64,000 nt of DNA from Paenibacillus sp. E222 (GCF_013401555.1 NZ_CP058552.1:1798001-1862000); one strand, 5' to 3'; shown: positions 48,301 through 56,680, counted from the first letter of the stretch. Translations and numbers: made by a program. The notes: generated by a model from the letters alone, not told the origin.

Positions 48301-48790
48301 TAACCCGGTTGGCATCGGCGAAGTTGTACCTAATGCAGAGATTCGTCAGGCGAACGCGTATTTCAGCAGTTCCGACGGCAAGTTCAACACGCGCTACGAG
48401 GCGCAGGAGCACTTTGATCAACTACGCAAAGGAACAGTACAGGTGAAAGGTGGATGGAGAATCTACTCCAGCGGCCCTGGAATCTACATGAACCAACTGA
48501 TCTCCAACGCACTTGGCATTCGTCAGGAAGGCGGAGATCTGGTTATTGACCCGGTACTGCCGGCTGAGCTGAATGGCATGCAATTCGAATTCGAATATGC
48601 AGGAGAGCCAGTAACCTTTATCTACCATCTGAACGAAGGTTCGGTTAACCGTGTAACGGTAAATGGCAAGGACATCCGCACCGAGCAAACGGCGAACCGT
48701 TACCGTCAAGGTGGGGCTCGTATCTCGCTGGATGAGTTCAAACAAGCGCGTAATGCTTCGGAGCGCACGATTGTTGAAATTTATATGTAA
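45389..48790 (+). CDS. GH94 phosphorylase, probably 1,2-beta-oligoglucan phosphorylase
   Basis: A 1133-residue cytoplasmic enzyme of the GH94 class, which splits beta-glucosides with phosphate to give glucose 1-phosphate. The long N-terminal beta-sandwich part, the (alpha/alpha)6 barrel and the catalytic-acid motif DGDWDDTLQPAN (Asp779 by alignment to the DWND motif of cellobiose phosphorylase) are visible. Length and domain order fit the 1,2-beta-oligoglucan phosphorylases known from Listeria, longer than cellobiose phosphorylases. ATG 45389 has GAAGGAG upstream; an in-frame extension to 45257 would run across the operator. The preceding lacI gene is its likely regulator. Family firm, linkage specificity inferred. 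Confidence 0.88.
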   Translation: MTTMINEPIRLTAGDLDFTFLNSGDLYQAKSGTTMLNQLLSNQIDGSLNNLYLRVHEGEKISSFPLLGVRSNSKVITSKAQSGNQLIWEGTVQLEGKEQGIGYQVVFTATTQGVWFWDVKLTGQQHHVDVVYGQDVGLADPGAVRSNEAYLSQYIDHTVFEDEAKGYVVCSRQNQPQGGAFPYMQQGSLTKAVGYSTDGFQFFGLSYKETNQPESLSHNTLANETYQYEFAYTALQSERVNLDGEAQVVFYGLAKADHPSGISALEFGDEVTAAWNEVQALTAQQGETLEQVKLSSFLGEPLAALDLTQDEINDLFPDRHQEERSGDSLLSFFTGSYEHIVLKAKELLVERPHGHILMSGGNVQLGAQVITTTSYMYGIFNSQLVIGNTNFNKMISNARNALNVPKTAGQRIYVEMDSQYRLLTMPSLFEIGFNYVRWIYKTESDTIIVTNYTGAHTTEVSMNVRSTSGKAYRYLVTNQITMNVNEYEYPLHMTQDGNTLIFKADPQAISAGTYPDLQYRMSVDGAAVNVGDETLLASGIRSGSASLVTLSLEESAEWTLKVQGVLEGQAKEAEGSVAAGSSLTFEEEVQAYREFFAGVMNGFRLSRGEGQSAEDLFKVNALAWWYTHNMLVHYSVPHGLEQYGGAAWGTRDVCQGPVEYFMATQKYEQVRDIIKMVYTHQYEDDGNWPQWFMFDKYFAIQQEESHGDIIVWPLKVLADYLTATRDYAILDEKVPYTVKHSFGFTEETATVLDHAKKEIEYIRSHFLHDTFLSSYGDGDWDDTLQPANAQLKQYMVSSWTVALTYQSVNVLAQALQHKDAAFAQELDVLAQGIREDFNRYMLGTDVIPGFVYMEEADQAKLMLHPTDTETGIQYRLLPMTRSMIGELLNAEQAESHYALIREQFLCPDGVRLMNRPAQYAGGVSSHFKRAEQASNFGREIGLQYVHAHIRYVEAMAKLGKTDQVWNGLAMINPVGIGEVVPNAEIRQANAYFSSSDGKFNTRYEAQEHFDQLRKGTVQVKGGWRIYSSGPGIYMNQLISNALGIRQEGGDLVIDPVLPAELNGMQFEFEYAGEPVTFIYHLNEGSVNRVTVNGKDIRTEQTANRYRQGGARISLDEFKQARNASERTIVEIYM

Positions 48791-48823
48791 ATTTAATACA
48801 AGCTCGATGTTTCACTAGAGTGG

Positions 48824-48862
48824 AAGGTCATCCTCCTTAACAGGCAGGGTGACCTTTTTTTT
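48824..48862 (+). terminator. Terminator after the phosphorylase gene
   Basis: AAGGTCATCCT pairs with AGGGTGACCTT (one G-T pair), followed by eight T. The convergent MerR-methyltransferase gene ends close by. Confidence 0.9.
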
Positions 48863-48918
48863 ATTTGAGAAGGATTCATTGGCGGGTCAGAGGGACTTGT
48901 TACGGTGGGATGATCATT

Positions 48919-50199
48919 CTAACGCAAAGGAACGGCCAGTACCGTGTGCAGAAGCGCATTATGGCGTATATGCTTCGTCACATAGCCTGCGCCCTCCAGC
49001 GAGCCGCACAGCCCGTCCAGCAGTGGGAAATGGCGTTCCCTTATCGTTTGCAGCTGGTCCTCATGACCTGCTGCCTCAGCCTGTTGGATATACGCCTGTC
49101 GGTGAGCTGCATCAGCAAACATCAGATCTGTCAGGCAGATCCGTCCACGTGCAGTTAACACCCGCTGCATTTCCTGTAAAGCCAGTAGCTGCTGGTCTGG
49201 GCTCAGGTGGTGGAAGGCGAAGCTGGATACAACAAAATCGAAGGAATGGTCGGCGAAAGGCAGCGCCAGAAAGTTGCCAAGCTTCACGTGCATCTCTGGA
49301 TATTTGGTGCGGCATGTACGCAGCATCTCCCGGGATTGATCGATGGCGGTCATTGCTGCGCCGCGCTCTAACAGTTTGCCTGCCAAATTCCCCGTGCCTG
49401 TACCGATATCGATTCCTTTTTCGCCGGGCACAGGAGATATCCAGCTTGCCGTCTGCTCCAGCGCCTCGTCATAGTTGTTATATATATTGAAAGGTGCTGT
49501 ATCTACTCCTACTCCGCATTCTTTCAATCCTGATCCTGCATCTTCTGGATACGTTGCATCGCTGTTTGATCTGTGTGCTGTCAGGCTATTTTTCTTCTGA
49601 CTGCGAACTTCATCGCCATAATGATCTGGTCCTCCTTCTCGATCTGACTCAACCGTTGCTTGCATGGCTCCAGGCCCCGAATCAATGCTGCCCTTAGAAG
49701 CAGTTTGACCGGTCATACGGCCATTCGCCGCCTGCACCCGCTGATCGTGGATGGCCGCCTGCGTATCGTAGTTCCAGCGATCATGCCAGTTCTGACGGGC
49801 TTCCCTGAGGCGGCGTGCACTGTCTGCAAGATCATGCAGATGGCTGACATCCAGTGGCCCCTCCTGGCGGTTGAGATCAATCATGCGCTGGGTTGTATCC
49901 AGCATGCGTTTGAGCTCGACCCACTGGGCATACATGACTGCCTGCTGCAGCTCCAGATATTCTTCCAGCCGCTGCTGATTGCCCTGGTCAATCTCTCCAA
50001 GTGCTTGGGTAATATCCTGAAGTGACATTCCAATCTCACGCAGGGCTGTAATGGTTTGCAGCCGCCAGATATCATTCTCGGTATATGTACGGTATCCGTT
50101 ATTTGTCTGTTTGACGGGGGAGATCAGTCCTTTTTCCTCATAGAAGCGAATGGCTCTCGCCGATATGCCGAGTCTGTCCGCGGCTTCTTTGATGTTCAT
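48919..50199 (-). CDS. MerR regulator fused to a SAM-dependent methyltransferase
   Basis: A 426-residue two-part protein. Residues 1-70 are a MerR DNA-binding domain (MNIKEAADRLGISARAIRFY, then GLISP and NGYRTY), followed by a coiled-coil dimer helix, a polar linker of about 90 residues, and a class I methyltransferase (SAM loop IDIGTGTGNLAGKLL near 260, VSSFAFHHLS near 330). The sensor domain usual in MerR proteins is replaced by an apparent enzyme. ATG 50199 is preferred because AAGGAGGTG lies just upstream. It stands alone; the substrate and the regulated genes are unknown. Confidence 0.88.
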   Translation of the reverse strand: MNIKEAADRLGISARAIRFYEEKGLISPVKQTNNGYRTYTENDIWRLQTITALREIGMSLQDITQALGEIDQGNQQRLEEYLELQQAVMYAQWVELKRMLDTTQRMIDLNRQEGPLDVSHLHDLADSARRLREARQNWHDRWNYDTQAAIHDQRVQAANGRMTGQTASKGSIDSGPGAMQATVESDREGGPDHYGDEVRSQKKNSLTAHRSNSDATYPEDAGSGLKECGVGVDTAPFNIYNNYDEALEQTASWISPVPGEKGIDIGTGTGNLAGKLLERGAAMTAIDQSREMLRTCRTKYPEMHVKLGNFLALPFADHSFDFVVSSFAFHHLSPDQQLLALQEMQRVLTARGRICLTDLMFADAAHRQAYIQQAEAAGHEDQLQTIRERHFPLLDGLCGSLEGAGYVTKHIRHNALLHTVLAVPLR

Positions 50200-50434
50200 C
50201 ACGTACACCTCCTTATCAATTCAGTATAAACGATGACGTTACGGCAAGGTTAAGTGTTCATTTCTTTCCACCGAGTGTAATTTTAGTCAAGCCTGAGGCT
50301 ATGCTACAATATAAAGCAAAGGAGCATTTTGCACGTATTCAGCTGCAAAATGTCGAAATGAGTAAGGAACAAGCCATTTTTCTAACGCTGCTTTGCGCAG
50401 TGTTATCGACTATTGCACGAAAGGTTGAATTTTT

Positions 50435-50938
50435 ATGCTTATCAGCCATACGTATACCATTCGGCCATCCGAAATCAAGGATGCTGCCCAACTAATGGAA
50501 CTGGATGCACTGGTATGGGATAAGCATACCTCTCCGGCCCCGTTTCAGTGGCGATCCAGACAACAATATTTGCAGCATTGTCCGCCAGGAAGTCAGCTGA
50601 TTGCCCTTCAGGGAGAGCGGGTATGTGGTTATGTGGGCTTTTATCTGCCAACAGGAATGCCCGTTAACCGCCATGTATACGAGATTAATATCGCCGTTCA
50701 TCCCCATGATCGTCGCTGTGGTATTGCCACAGCTCTGATGGATGCCATGAAGCAGCATGCCTCTGAACAAGGGATCACCAAGCTTAGGTTGCGGGTGTTA
50801 TCCAGCAATCCGGGGGCGATTGCTTTTTATAAACAGTGCGGATTTGTGACGGAAGGCAGACTGGTGTCGGAATTTTATATTGCAGGCAAGTATGTGGACG
50901 ATATTCTTATGAGTTATTTCATCCAGGCCAACGGATAG
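50435..50938 (+). CDS. GNAT-family N-acetyltransferase
   Basis: A 167-residue GNAT enzyme. The acetyl-CoA loop appears as HPHDRRCGIATALMDAM (near 89) and the C-terminal motif as NPGAIAFYKQCGFVTEGRL. Substrate unknown; such proteins acetylate amines of small molecules or protein N-termini. ATG 50435 has a weak AAAGG upstream. The gene is 24 bases before the SDR gene, so the two may be co-transcribed. The upstream gap (50200-50434) shows no other supported gene. Confidence 0.88.
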   Translation: MLISHTYTIRPSEIKDAAQLMELDALVWDKHTSPAPFQWRSRQQYLQHCPPGSQLIALQGERVCGYVGFYLPTGMPVNRHVYEINIAVHPHDRRCGIATALMDAMKQHASEQGITKLRLRVLSSNPGAIAFYKQCGFVTEGRLVSEFYIAGKYVDDILMSYFIQANG

Positions 50939-50962
50939 AACAGAGTCGAAGGAGGAACAACA

Positions 50963-51751
50963 ATGGACATGGGACTTCGAGGTAAAAAGGCGCTGGTGCT
51001 TGCATCCAGTCGAGGACTGGGCAAAGAGGTAGCCGCTCAATTGGCGGCAGAAGGCGCTGATGTCATGCTCGCCAGCCGGAGCGAAGAGAAGCTTGCAGCG
51101 GTGAAGCAGGAGCTGCTGGCGCTCGGTGGTGGCGGACGTATCGAATATTGTGCCACCGATGTGACAAGCAAGGAGGATATTGATGCCCTGATTCGCGAGA
51201 CAGGCGAACAGTTTGGGCAGATTGATATTTTGGTGAACAATTCAGGCGGTCCGCCTTCAGGAACATTCGAGTCATTGACGGATGAAGATTGGGAACGTGC
51301 ATTTGAGTTAAATGTACTCAGCTATGTCAGACTGATTCGCGGTGCACTTCCTTACATGAAGGAGAACGGCGGACATATCGTGAACATTGCCTCCACCTCT
51401 GTGAAGCAGCCGATTCCAGGTCTGATTCTGTCCAATACGTTCCGTACGGGTGTGTTCGGATTGGCCAAAACCTTGTCACAGGAACTTGCGCCATATGGCA
51501 TTCTGATCAATACGGTTGCACCGGGTAGAATCGGGACGGATCGGATACATGAACTGGACGCAGCGCGTGCAGAGCAGAACGGAATAAGTGAGGAAGAGGT
51601 TGCCGAGCAATTCCGTAAGGAAATTCCACTGGGACGTTATGGTCAACCCGAGGAGTTCGCCAAAGCGGTTGTGTTCCTCTTATCAGGATCGAATACGTAC
51701 ATTACAGGTACATCTCTTGTGGTGGACGGTGGCATGGTACGTGCGCTCTAA
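50963..51751 (+). CDS. Atypical short-chain dehydrogenase/reductase
   Basis: A 262-residue Rossmann-fold protein of the SDR class. The cofactor loop is SSRGLGKEVA and the NNSGGPPSG and VNIAST motifs are present, but the catalytic YxxxK is absent: the region reads LILSNTFRTGVFGL, so the Tyr is replaced by Ser and the Lys by Arg. The C-terminal YITGTSLVVDGG is normal. It matches an SDR subgroup that I recall with an LSN..R motif. AAGGAGG precedes ATG 50963. Enzymatic activity is uncertain. Confidence 0.85.
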   Translation: MDMGLRGKKALVLASSRGLGKEVAAQLAAEGADVMLASRSEEKLAAVKQELLALGGGGRIEYCATDVTSKEDIDALIRETGEQFGQIDILVNNSGGPPSGTFESLTDEDWERAFELNVLSYVRLIRGALPYMKENGGHIVNIASTSVKQPIPGLILSNTFRTGVFGLAKTLSQELAPYGILINTVAPGRIGTDRIHELDAARAEQNGISEEEVAEQFRKEIPLGRYGQPEEFAKAVVFLLSGSNTYITGTSLVVDGGMVRAL

Positions 51752-51809
51752 GAAGAAGTCGGATCGAGAGATTACAAGTTATATGGATGCATAAATGCGC
51801 AAATAAGAT

Positions 51810-51854
51810 AAGCCCCTCTTTAATCTCCACATGTTGTGGAGGAGGAGGGGCTTT
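51810..51854. terminator. Bidirectional terminator between convergent genes
   Basis: AAGCCCCTC pairs with GAGGGGCTT around an inner CTCCAC/GTGGAG stem. It lies between the SDR gene and the leftward acetyltransferase gene. Confidence 0.75.
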
Positions 51855-51942
51855 AAGATTTAATGTATGCCTATGCCATTGTGTGAGGACCATATTCGCA
51901 ATAAGAAATGGTCCTCCAACCATTTAAATTATGTAAGTCTAA

Positions 51943-52491
51943 TTAGCGCAAAAGTTCCCATTCATGCTGCAGCATGCCATACACCGCATGGTTAACATAG
52001 CCCTTAGGCAGCTTCTCAGCCTGACGAATGACGCCTTCAAGGACGAATCCAAGCCGTTCAGGGATGGCCCGGCTTCGCTTGTTGTTGGTTGCTGAACGAA
52101 TCTCGACACGGTTCAGATCCAGAGTGACGAGAGCGTAGTCCACCAGAACACGGCATGCGCTGGTCATCAGGCCTTGACCTTCAAAACCTTTGCCAAGCCA
52201 GTATCCGATGCTTACCGAGCGGTTGGTCCAGTTGATTTCGTGGAAGCCGATGATGCCTGCAAGTTCACCTTTCAGCCAGACACCTGCGGTGAAACCGCCG
52301 TTGTCCGCGCCCTGTTTCAGTGCATTGCTGATAAAATTCGAAGTGTGCTCAATCTCGGTCACGTTGTCCACCCACGGTAACCAATGTCTCAACTGATCCC
52401 GCGAGCGGTCCGTGAGTTCGAACAACGGTTTGGTGTGCTCCATGGCAAGTGGGCGGAGTTCGGTATATTCATCCAATGAATAGGTAAACAT
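51943..52491 (-). CDS. GNAT acetyltransferase, RimJ/YdaF type
   Basis: A 182-residue GNAT enzyme of the RimJ/RimL group, which acetylates protein N-termini or related substrates. Visible: WLPWVDNV, the acetyl-CoA region IGYWLGKGFEGQGLMTSACR and RVEIRSATNNKRSRAIPERLGF. ATG 52491 has AGAAGG upstream; the frame to 52560 adds an unrelated leader. It follows the DUF2164 gene by 31 bases on the same strand and is probably co-transcribed. Confidence 0.9.
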   Translation of the reverse strand: MFTYSLDEYTELRPLAMEHTKPLFELTDRSRDQLRHWLPWVDNVTEIEHTSNFISNALKQGADNGGFTAGVWLKGELAGIIGFHEINWTNRSVSIGYWLGKGFEGQGLMTSACRVLVDYALVTLDLNRVEIRSATNNKRSRAIPERLGFVLEGVIRQAEKLPKGYVNHAVYGMLQHEWELLR

Positions 52492-52522
52492 GAGTGCAAC
52501 CTTCTTTCTTTGAAATAATGTA

Positions 52523-52780
52523 TTATCGGGAAGTCTTCGGTAGCTTGCGCTCCAATGCAAACAGGTCTTCTTCCATCGAGGCCATGCGTTGATTCACCGT
52601 AGTACGGGCGTCACCCAGTGCCTGATTATATATGAAGGGAGCCAACTGGGTCATGAAAAGATCCAGCACACCCCAGGCTGCCAGATCGCCCAGTTCTTCG
52701 CCGCGTTCCTCTTCGAAATACGACTGGATGGTACGTATGGCTTCATCCTGTTGTTCTTTGGACAGTTTTAGCGCGTTCAA
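52523..52780 (-). CDS. DUF2164 family protein
   Basis: An 85-residue protein (begins MNALKLSKEQQDEAIRTIQ) that matches my memory of DUF2164: an N-terminal helix with the EERGEELGDLAAW pattern and the FIYNQALGDAR motif. The usual length is about 80. I chose TTG 52780, which has GGGAGGG 7 bases upstream; an in-frame start at 52843 lies before the RBS. Function unknown. It precedes the acetyltransferase gene and may share its promoter. Confidence 0.8.
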   Translation of the reverse strand: MNALKLSKEQQDEAIRTIQSYFEEERGEELGDLAAWGVLDLFMTQLAPFIYNQALGDARTTVNQRMASMEEDLFALERKLPKTSR

Positions 52781-53004
52781 TGGGAAACCCTCCCTTAAAT
52801 TCTGTTTTTCTATCATGCTACATGATTCGCGCGAACCCGTCAAAATGGTTTTGGGCCTATCTTGTGTGTAACTGATCCTGATTTTGGGGCGTTATTTATT
52901 GAACTCCTCCCTCGTTAAAGGTATATTTAAATGAAACGCGTACGAAACTTTCCAAGAAAATAGATTTTTTCAGGAAATGACTTCGTTATAAAGGAATTTT
53001 AGCC

Positions 53005-53021
53005 GGAATTGCTGCAATTCC
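53005..53021 (+). other. Small hairpin in the glnS leader
   Basis: GGAATTG pairs with CAATTCC around CTG. The 52781-53058 gap shows no T-box motif (no AGGGTGGNACCGCG-like sequence), so glnS does not look T-box controlled. Confidence 0.3.
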
Positions 53022-53058
53022 TGAAAGCTCCAATCAATTCATGAAAGGTTTGATACCT

Positions 53059-54780
53059 GTGGACAATCGTACAACCCCACCTAACTTTATCAAAAATATT
53101 ATTACCGAAGATCTCCGGTCAGGGAAAGTCCAGGAAGTCATTACCCGTTTTCCTCCGGAACCGAACGGTTATCTGCATATCGGCCATGCCAAAGCGATCT
53201 GGATTAACTTTGCGCTAGGCGGCGAATTTGGCGGCAAAACAAATCTGCGCTTCGATGACACGAATCCGGTCAAGGAAGATGTAGAGTATGTCCAATCGAT
53301 TCAGGAAGACGTGAAATGGCTCGGCTATGAGTGGAGCGAGAAACGTTTTGCTTCCGATTATTTTGATGAAATGTACAGACGCGCGGTCTTGCTGATCCAA
53401 AAAGGCAAAGCTTACATCGACGATCAAAGCGCCGACGAAATCCGTGCTATGCGTGGAACGCTCACCGAGCCGGGCAAGAACAGCCCATACCGTGACCGTC
53501 CGGTAGAAGAGAACCTTGACCTGTTCACACGGATGCGTGCAGGCGAGTTCCAGAACGGTGAGAAAGTGCTGCGAGCCAAGATTGATATGGCTTCACCGAA
53601 CATCAATCTGCGTGATCCGGTCATTTACCGTATTGCTCATGCACATCATCATAATACGGGCGACAAATGGTGCATCTATCCGATGTACGCATTTGCACAT
53701 CCACTTGAAGATGCCATTGAAGGAGTAACCCACTCCCTCTGCTCCCTGGAGTTTGAGGACCAACGACCATTCTATGATTGGGTTATTGCCGAATGTGAGA
53801 TGGAGAACCAACCACATCAATATGAGTTTGGCCGCCTGAACCTGTCGCAAATGGTGACAAGTAAACGGAAGCTGAAACTGCTCGTGGATGAAGGACATGT
53901 GGATGGATGGGATGATCCGCGCATGCCAACGATTTCGGGTCTGCGCCGCCGGGGATATACACCGGAAGCCATTCGTGATTTCGTATTCGAAACAGGCATT
54001 TCCAAAAGCCAAGGCGTTATCGACCTGCAAACGCTGGAACACTTTGTACGTGAAGACTTGAAACTGAAAGCTCCGCGCACAATGGCTGTCCTGCACCCCC
54101 TCAAAGTGGTCATTACCAACTACCCTGAAGGGCAAGTGGAATGGCTCGAAGCGGAGAACAATGTGGAGAACCCGGAGATGGGCAATCGCCAAATCCCATT
54201 CTCCCGCGAGATTTATATTGAACAAGACGATTTCATGGAAAATCCGCCGAACAAATATTTCCGTTTGTTCCCGGGCAACGAAGTTCGTCTGAAACATGCG
54301 TATTTCATCAAGTGTAACGATGTAATTAAGGATGCAGAAGGCAATGTGACTGAAATCCATTGTACCTATGACGTGGAAACGAAGAGTGGCAGTGGCTTCA
54401 CTGGCCGTAAAGTTAAAGGGACCATCCACTGGGTAGAAGCGACTCAAGCGGTACCGGCTGAATTCCGTCTGTATGAACCTCTGATCTCCGCAGAAGCACC
54501 GGAAGCCGATACCGAGCCAGAAGTGGCCGTGGCAGGCGCTGAGGTGGAGGTTGTGGAAGAGCAACCGGAGAAAACGTTCCTGGATCAATTGAATCCAAAC
54601 TCTCTTGAAGTGGTTCAAGGGTTTGTGGAGCAAGAGATGAAGGAAGCGAAAGCACAGGATAAATTCCAGTTCTTCCGTCACGGTTACTTCAGCGTTGACC
54701 CGAAACATTCCGAGCCAGGCCGTCCGGTATTTAACCGGGTTGTATCCCTGAAAAGCTCGTTCCAACTGCCGAAGGCATAA
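53059..54780 (+). CDS. glnS: Glutamine--tRNA ligase
   Basis: A 573-residue class I aminoacyl-tRNA synthetase that charges tRNA-Gln. The HIGH motif is HIGH in [11 protein letters not shown] and the KMSK loop is [16 protein letters not shown] and RFDDTNP are typical of GlnRS rather than GluRS. The anticodon-binding beta-barrels follow, with an acidic insertion (about 480-510, rich in Glu, Ala, Pro and Val). Start GTG 53059 has AAAGG about 10 bases upstream; ATG 53041 has no RBS. Many Firmicutes lack this enzyme and use GatCAB amidation instead. Confidence 0.95.
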   Translation: MDNRTTPPNFIKNIITEDLRSGKVQEVITRFPPEPNGYLHIGHAKAIWINFALGGEFGGKTNLRFDDTNPVKEDVEYVQSIQEDVKWLGYEWSEKRFASDYFDEMYRRAVLLIQKGKAYIDDQSADEIRAMRGTLTEPGKNSPYRDRPVEENLDLFTRMRAGEFQNGEKVLRAKIDMASPNINLRDPVIYRIAHAHHHNTGDKWCIYPMYAFAHPLEDAIEGVTHSLCSLEFEDQRPFYDWVIAECEMENQPHQYEFGRLNLSQMVTSKRKLKLLVDEGHVDGWDDPRMPTISGLRRRGYTPEAIRDFVFETGISKSQGVIDLQTLEHFVREDLKLKAPRTMAVLHPLKVVITNYPEGQVEWLEAENNVENPEMGNRQIPFSREIYIEQDDFMENPPNKYFRLFPGNEVRLKHAYFIKCNDVIKDAEGNVTEIHCTYDVETKSGSGFTGRKVKGTIHWVEATQAVPAEFRLYEPLISAEAPEADTEPEVAVAGAEVEVVEEQPEKTFLDQLNPNSLEVVQGFVEQEMKEAKAQDKFQFFRHGYFSVDPKHSEPGRPVFNRVVSLKSSFQLPKA

Positions 54781-54846
54781 GGTCGATGGATGAAATTAAG
54801 GTTGTTCATCAGTGTGCTGGTAAGCAGCCAAGTTATTAGTTAAATG

Positions 54847-54890
54847 AAGGGCATCCTTCGTCATGATTCATGGCGAAGGATGCCCTTTTG
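54847..54890 (+). terminator. Terminator after glnS
   Basis: GGGCATCCTTCG pairs perfectly with CGAAGGATGCCC, followed by TTTTG and more T. Confidence 0.93.
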
Positions 54891-54982
54891 TTTTTCAGGT
54901 ACAGTCAGGTTCAGTTTTAGACTGAGCCTACAATACGGCATGAACATGAGAACAAGCGTATCTGTGCGTATGAGGTAAGAAT

Positions 54983-55177
54983 CTAACGAACCGAGAACAC
55001 GCTATTCATGTGTATTCGGGCGTTCCAGCAACGTAACGAATCGTAGACACCTTATTTCCTCGTTTGGCCTGTCTTTATTGGATTTTTAGCGTCTCTTATG
55101 CGAAATAAGGTGGATGAGATTCCTTAGCTTTAGAATTTCGTGAAATTGCTGTAAATAAGGCGTCTAAGGTTCGTTAG
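54983..55177. repeat. Four-unit mirrored repeat array
   Basis: Four imperfect copies of a ~25-base unit (approximate consensus CTAACGAAYC then TAGACRCCTTATTT) occur at 54983-55006, 55033-55057, 55103-55127 and 55153-55177. The first two read on the plus strand, the last two on the minus strand. Unit starts are exactly 50 bases apart within each pair, so the halves form a long imperfect inverted repeat with a loop of about 45 bases. A weaker fifth match (GACGCCTTTCTTT) lies near 55195-55207. It lies between convergent genes and overlaps no ORF worth keeping. Confidence 0.8.
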
Positions 55178-55252
55178 GGGCGACAAACGCATGGAGACGC
55201 CTTTCTTTTTATTACTACTATTCTTAATCTTTTGTTTGATTGTTTGAACTTT

Positions 55253-55407
55253 ATTTACACCATAACGGAGAGGACAGAATAAAGCTGGAGAAGCGTAGCG
55301 TTCGCCTTTATCCCTGGATTTTACCCTTTGAAAAAGGGAATCCAAAAAAATCCGGGGATAACAGCGATCGAAAGATTGTTCTGTCCTCGTAGTGCTCCAG
55401 TGTAAAT
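55253..55407. repeat. 155-base structured element with terminal inverted repeats
   Basis: Outer ends ATTTACAC (55253-55260) and GTGTAAAT (55400-55407) are perfect inverted repeats; inside them GAGGACAGAA (55270-55279) pairs with TTCTGTCCTC (55379-55388). Nested inner stems include TTATCCC with GGGGATAA, GGATTTT with AAAATCC, and CCCTTT with AAAGGG. There is no coding frame and no obvious target-site duplication. It looks like a MITE-like or structured-RNA repeat and lies 32 bases past the stop of the leftward MFS gene. Confidence 0.8.
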
Positions 55408-55438
55408 CTTGAAAGGTTCAACCTTTGCCAACAAAAGA

Positions 55439-56680
55439 TTACCTTTCACCCATTTCCGTCAACACAGTTGGCTGATATCCGTTGCGGCGGTTCGAGAACC
55501 ACATGATTGCAAAACCAACGGCACCAATCAGGGAGAAGAACACTCCGATGTTATACATCACCTCAGCACCGAAGCTCTGGAACAGCCAGCCGCCGAACAG
55601 GCCGGCAATGACACCGGATATGCCGCCCCAGGCCATCGTATACACCGCCTGACCAGAGGAGCGATACGGCCTTGGAATGAACAGCATCGTCAGTTGGGTA
55701 CCTACATAGAAATACCCGCCGAACGTAATGGAGTGCATGAGCTGAATGAACACAATCTCTAACGGGTTGTTCGCTAAGGCCATGAGCTCCCAGCGGATGG
55801 CGAACAACAGACTGATCAGGACAAGTGATGAGAGAAGCATGCTCATTTTGCGTTTGAGAAAACGGTCCAGGAGCAAGAATACACCCACTTCAAGGATGGA
55901 TGATGTGAAGATGGCCCAGCCAACCATCTGTTTATCGCCACCCATTTCCACGATGTATAATGACATAAATGTACTGTTCATGGCGTTGGGTACGGAAACG
56001 AGCACCCCAAGCCCGATAAAGATCATAAAGTAAGGATTGAACATCACCCTGCCGAAACGTCGAAAGCTCACTACAGGTGTATCTGAAGCGATTGGCTGTC
56101 TGGGTAGAAACAAGGCAAAGACAAAGGCAATGACAATCATGAAGGCAAATACAATCGATACACTGCCTGCTCCCAAGCGGTCAATCAGCGGTCCGGCAGC
56201 CGCAGCAGTCAGAGCCCAACCCAGCGACCCCCAGAGCCGAAACGTACCGAATTTCTGATTCGTGCCATCGATATAACCGAGAATCAGGCTGTTGGTTTGG
56301 GCAAACAACGGACTTTGAAAAAAATAAAAAAAGATCATGGCTGCATAGATCCAGGCATACGTAGGCGCATAGAATACGGCCTGAGCAAGCACAAAGGTGC
56401 CACCCATCATCATCATCAGAATAATGCGAATATTGCGTGATTTATCGCTCCAGAAGCCCCAGAACGGATTAGCAAACAAGGATACAAACGGACCAATCGC
56501 CATCAGACTGCCAATCTCCAATTTGGTCATCCCGATTTCCTGCAAATACAACTGAAGAAAACCGGCGAAGATTGAAATGGCTCCATAAATGAAAAAATTA
56601 TATAGTTTCAGCGAAACCAAAGAGGGATTGCCTCTTCCGGGTGCATATCTATCCAATAGAGCCATTCCTTTCAGAATCAT
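55439..56680 (-). CDS. MFS transporter, sugar/nucleoside symporter-like
   Basis: A 413-residue facilitator with about 12 hydrophobic segments. The loop after helix 2 reads NPFWGFWSDKSRNIR, as in the MFS_1-like/LacY-related group, and the second half has the symmetric motif. The start is not certain: ATG 56680 has only a weak GAAG; ATG 56665 follows AAAGGA too closely; a TTG at 56716 is also in frame. The substrate cannot be read. It is divergent from mobA and convergent with glnS. Confidence 0.87.
   Translation of the reverse strand: MILKGMALLDRYAPGRGNPSLVSLKLYNFFIYGAISIFAGFLQLYLQEIGMTKLEIGSLMAIGPFVSLFANPFWGFWSDKSRNIRIILMMMMGGTFVLAQAVFYAPTYAWIYAAMIFFYFFQSPLFAQTNSLILGYIDGTNQKFGTFRLWGSLGWALTAAAAGPLIDRLGAGSVSIVFAFMIVIAFVFALFLPRQPIASDTPVVSFRRFGRVMFNPYFMIFIGLGVLVSVPNAMNSTFMSLYIVEMGGDKQMVGWAIFTSSILEVGVFLLLDRFLKRKMSMLLSSLVLISLLFAIRWELMALANNPLEIVFIQLMHSITFGGYFYVGTQLTMLFIPRPYRSSGQAVYTMAWGGISGVIAGLFGGWLFQSFGAEVMYNIGVFFSLIGAVGFAIMWFSNRRNGYQPTVLTEMGER

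Noticed and set aside
50301..50495. 64-codon frame before the acetyltransferase gene
   Set aside because: It overlaps the start of a GNAT gene in another frame, lacks a clear RBS and has no family signal.
52781..53058. T-box riboswitch before glnS
   Set aside because: No conserved T-box bulge motif or specifier-loop and terminator arrangement is visible.
53593..54765. 390-codon minus-strand frame inside glnS
   Set aside because: Antisense shadow of a conserved tRNA ligase; no domain or RBS.
54983..55177. The four repeats as a CRISPR array
   Set aside because: The copies diverge, two are inverted, and there are no uniform spacers or cas genes.
55253..55407. Autonomous insertion sequence
   Set aside because: The element is only 155 bases, has no transposase frame and no obvious target-site duplication.
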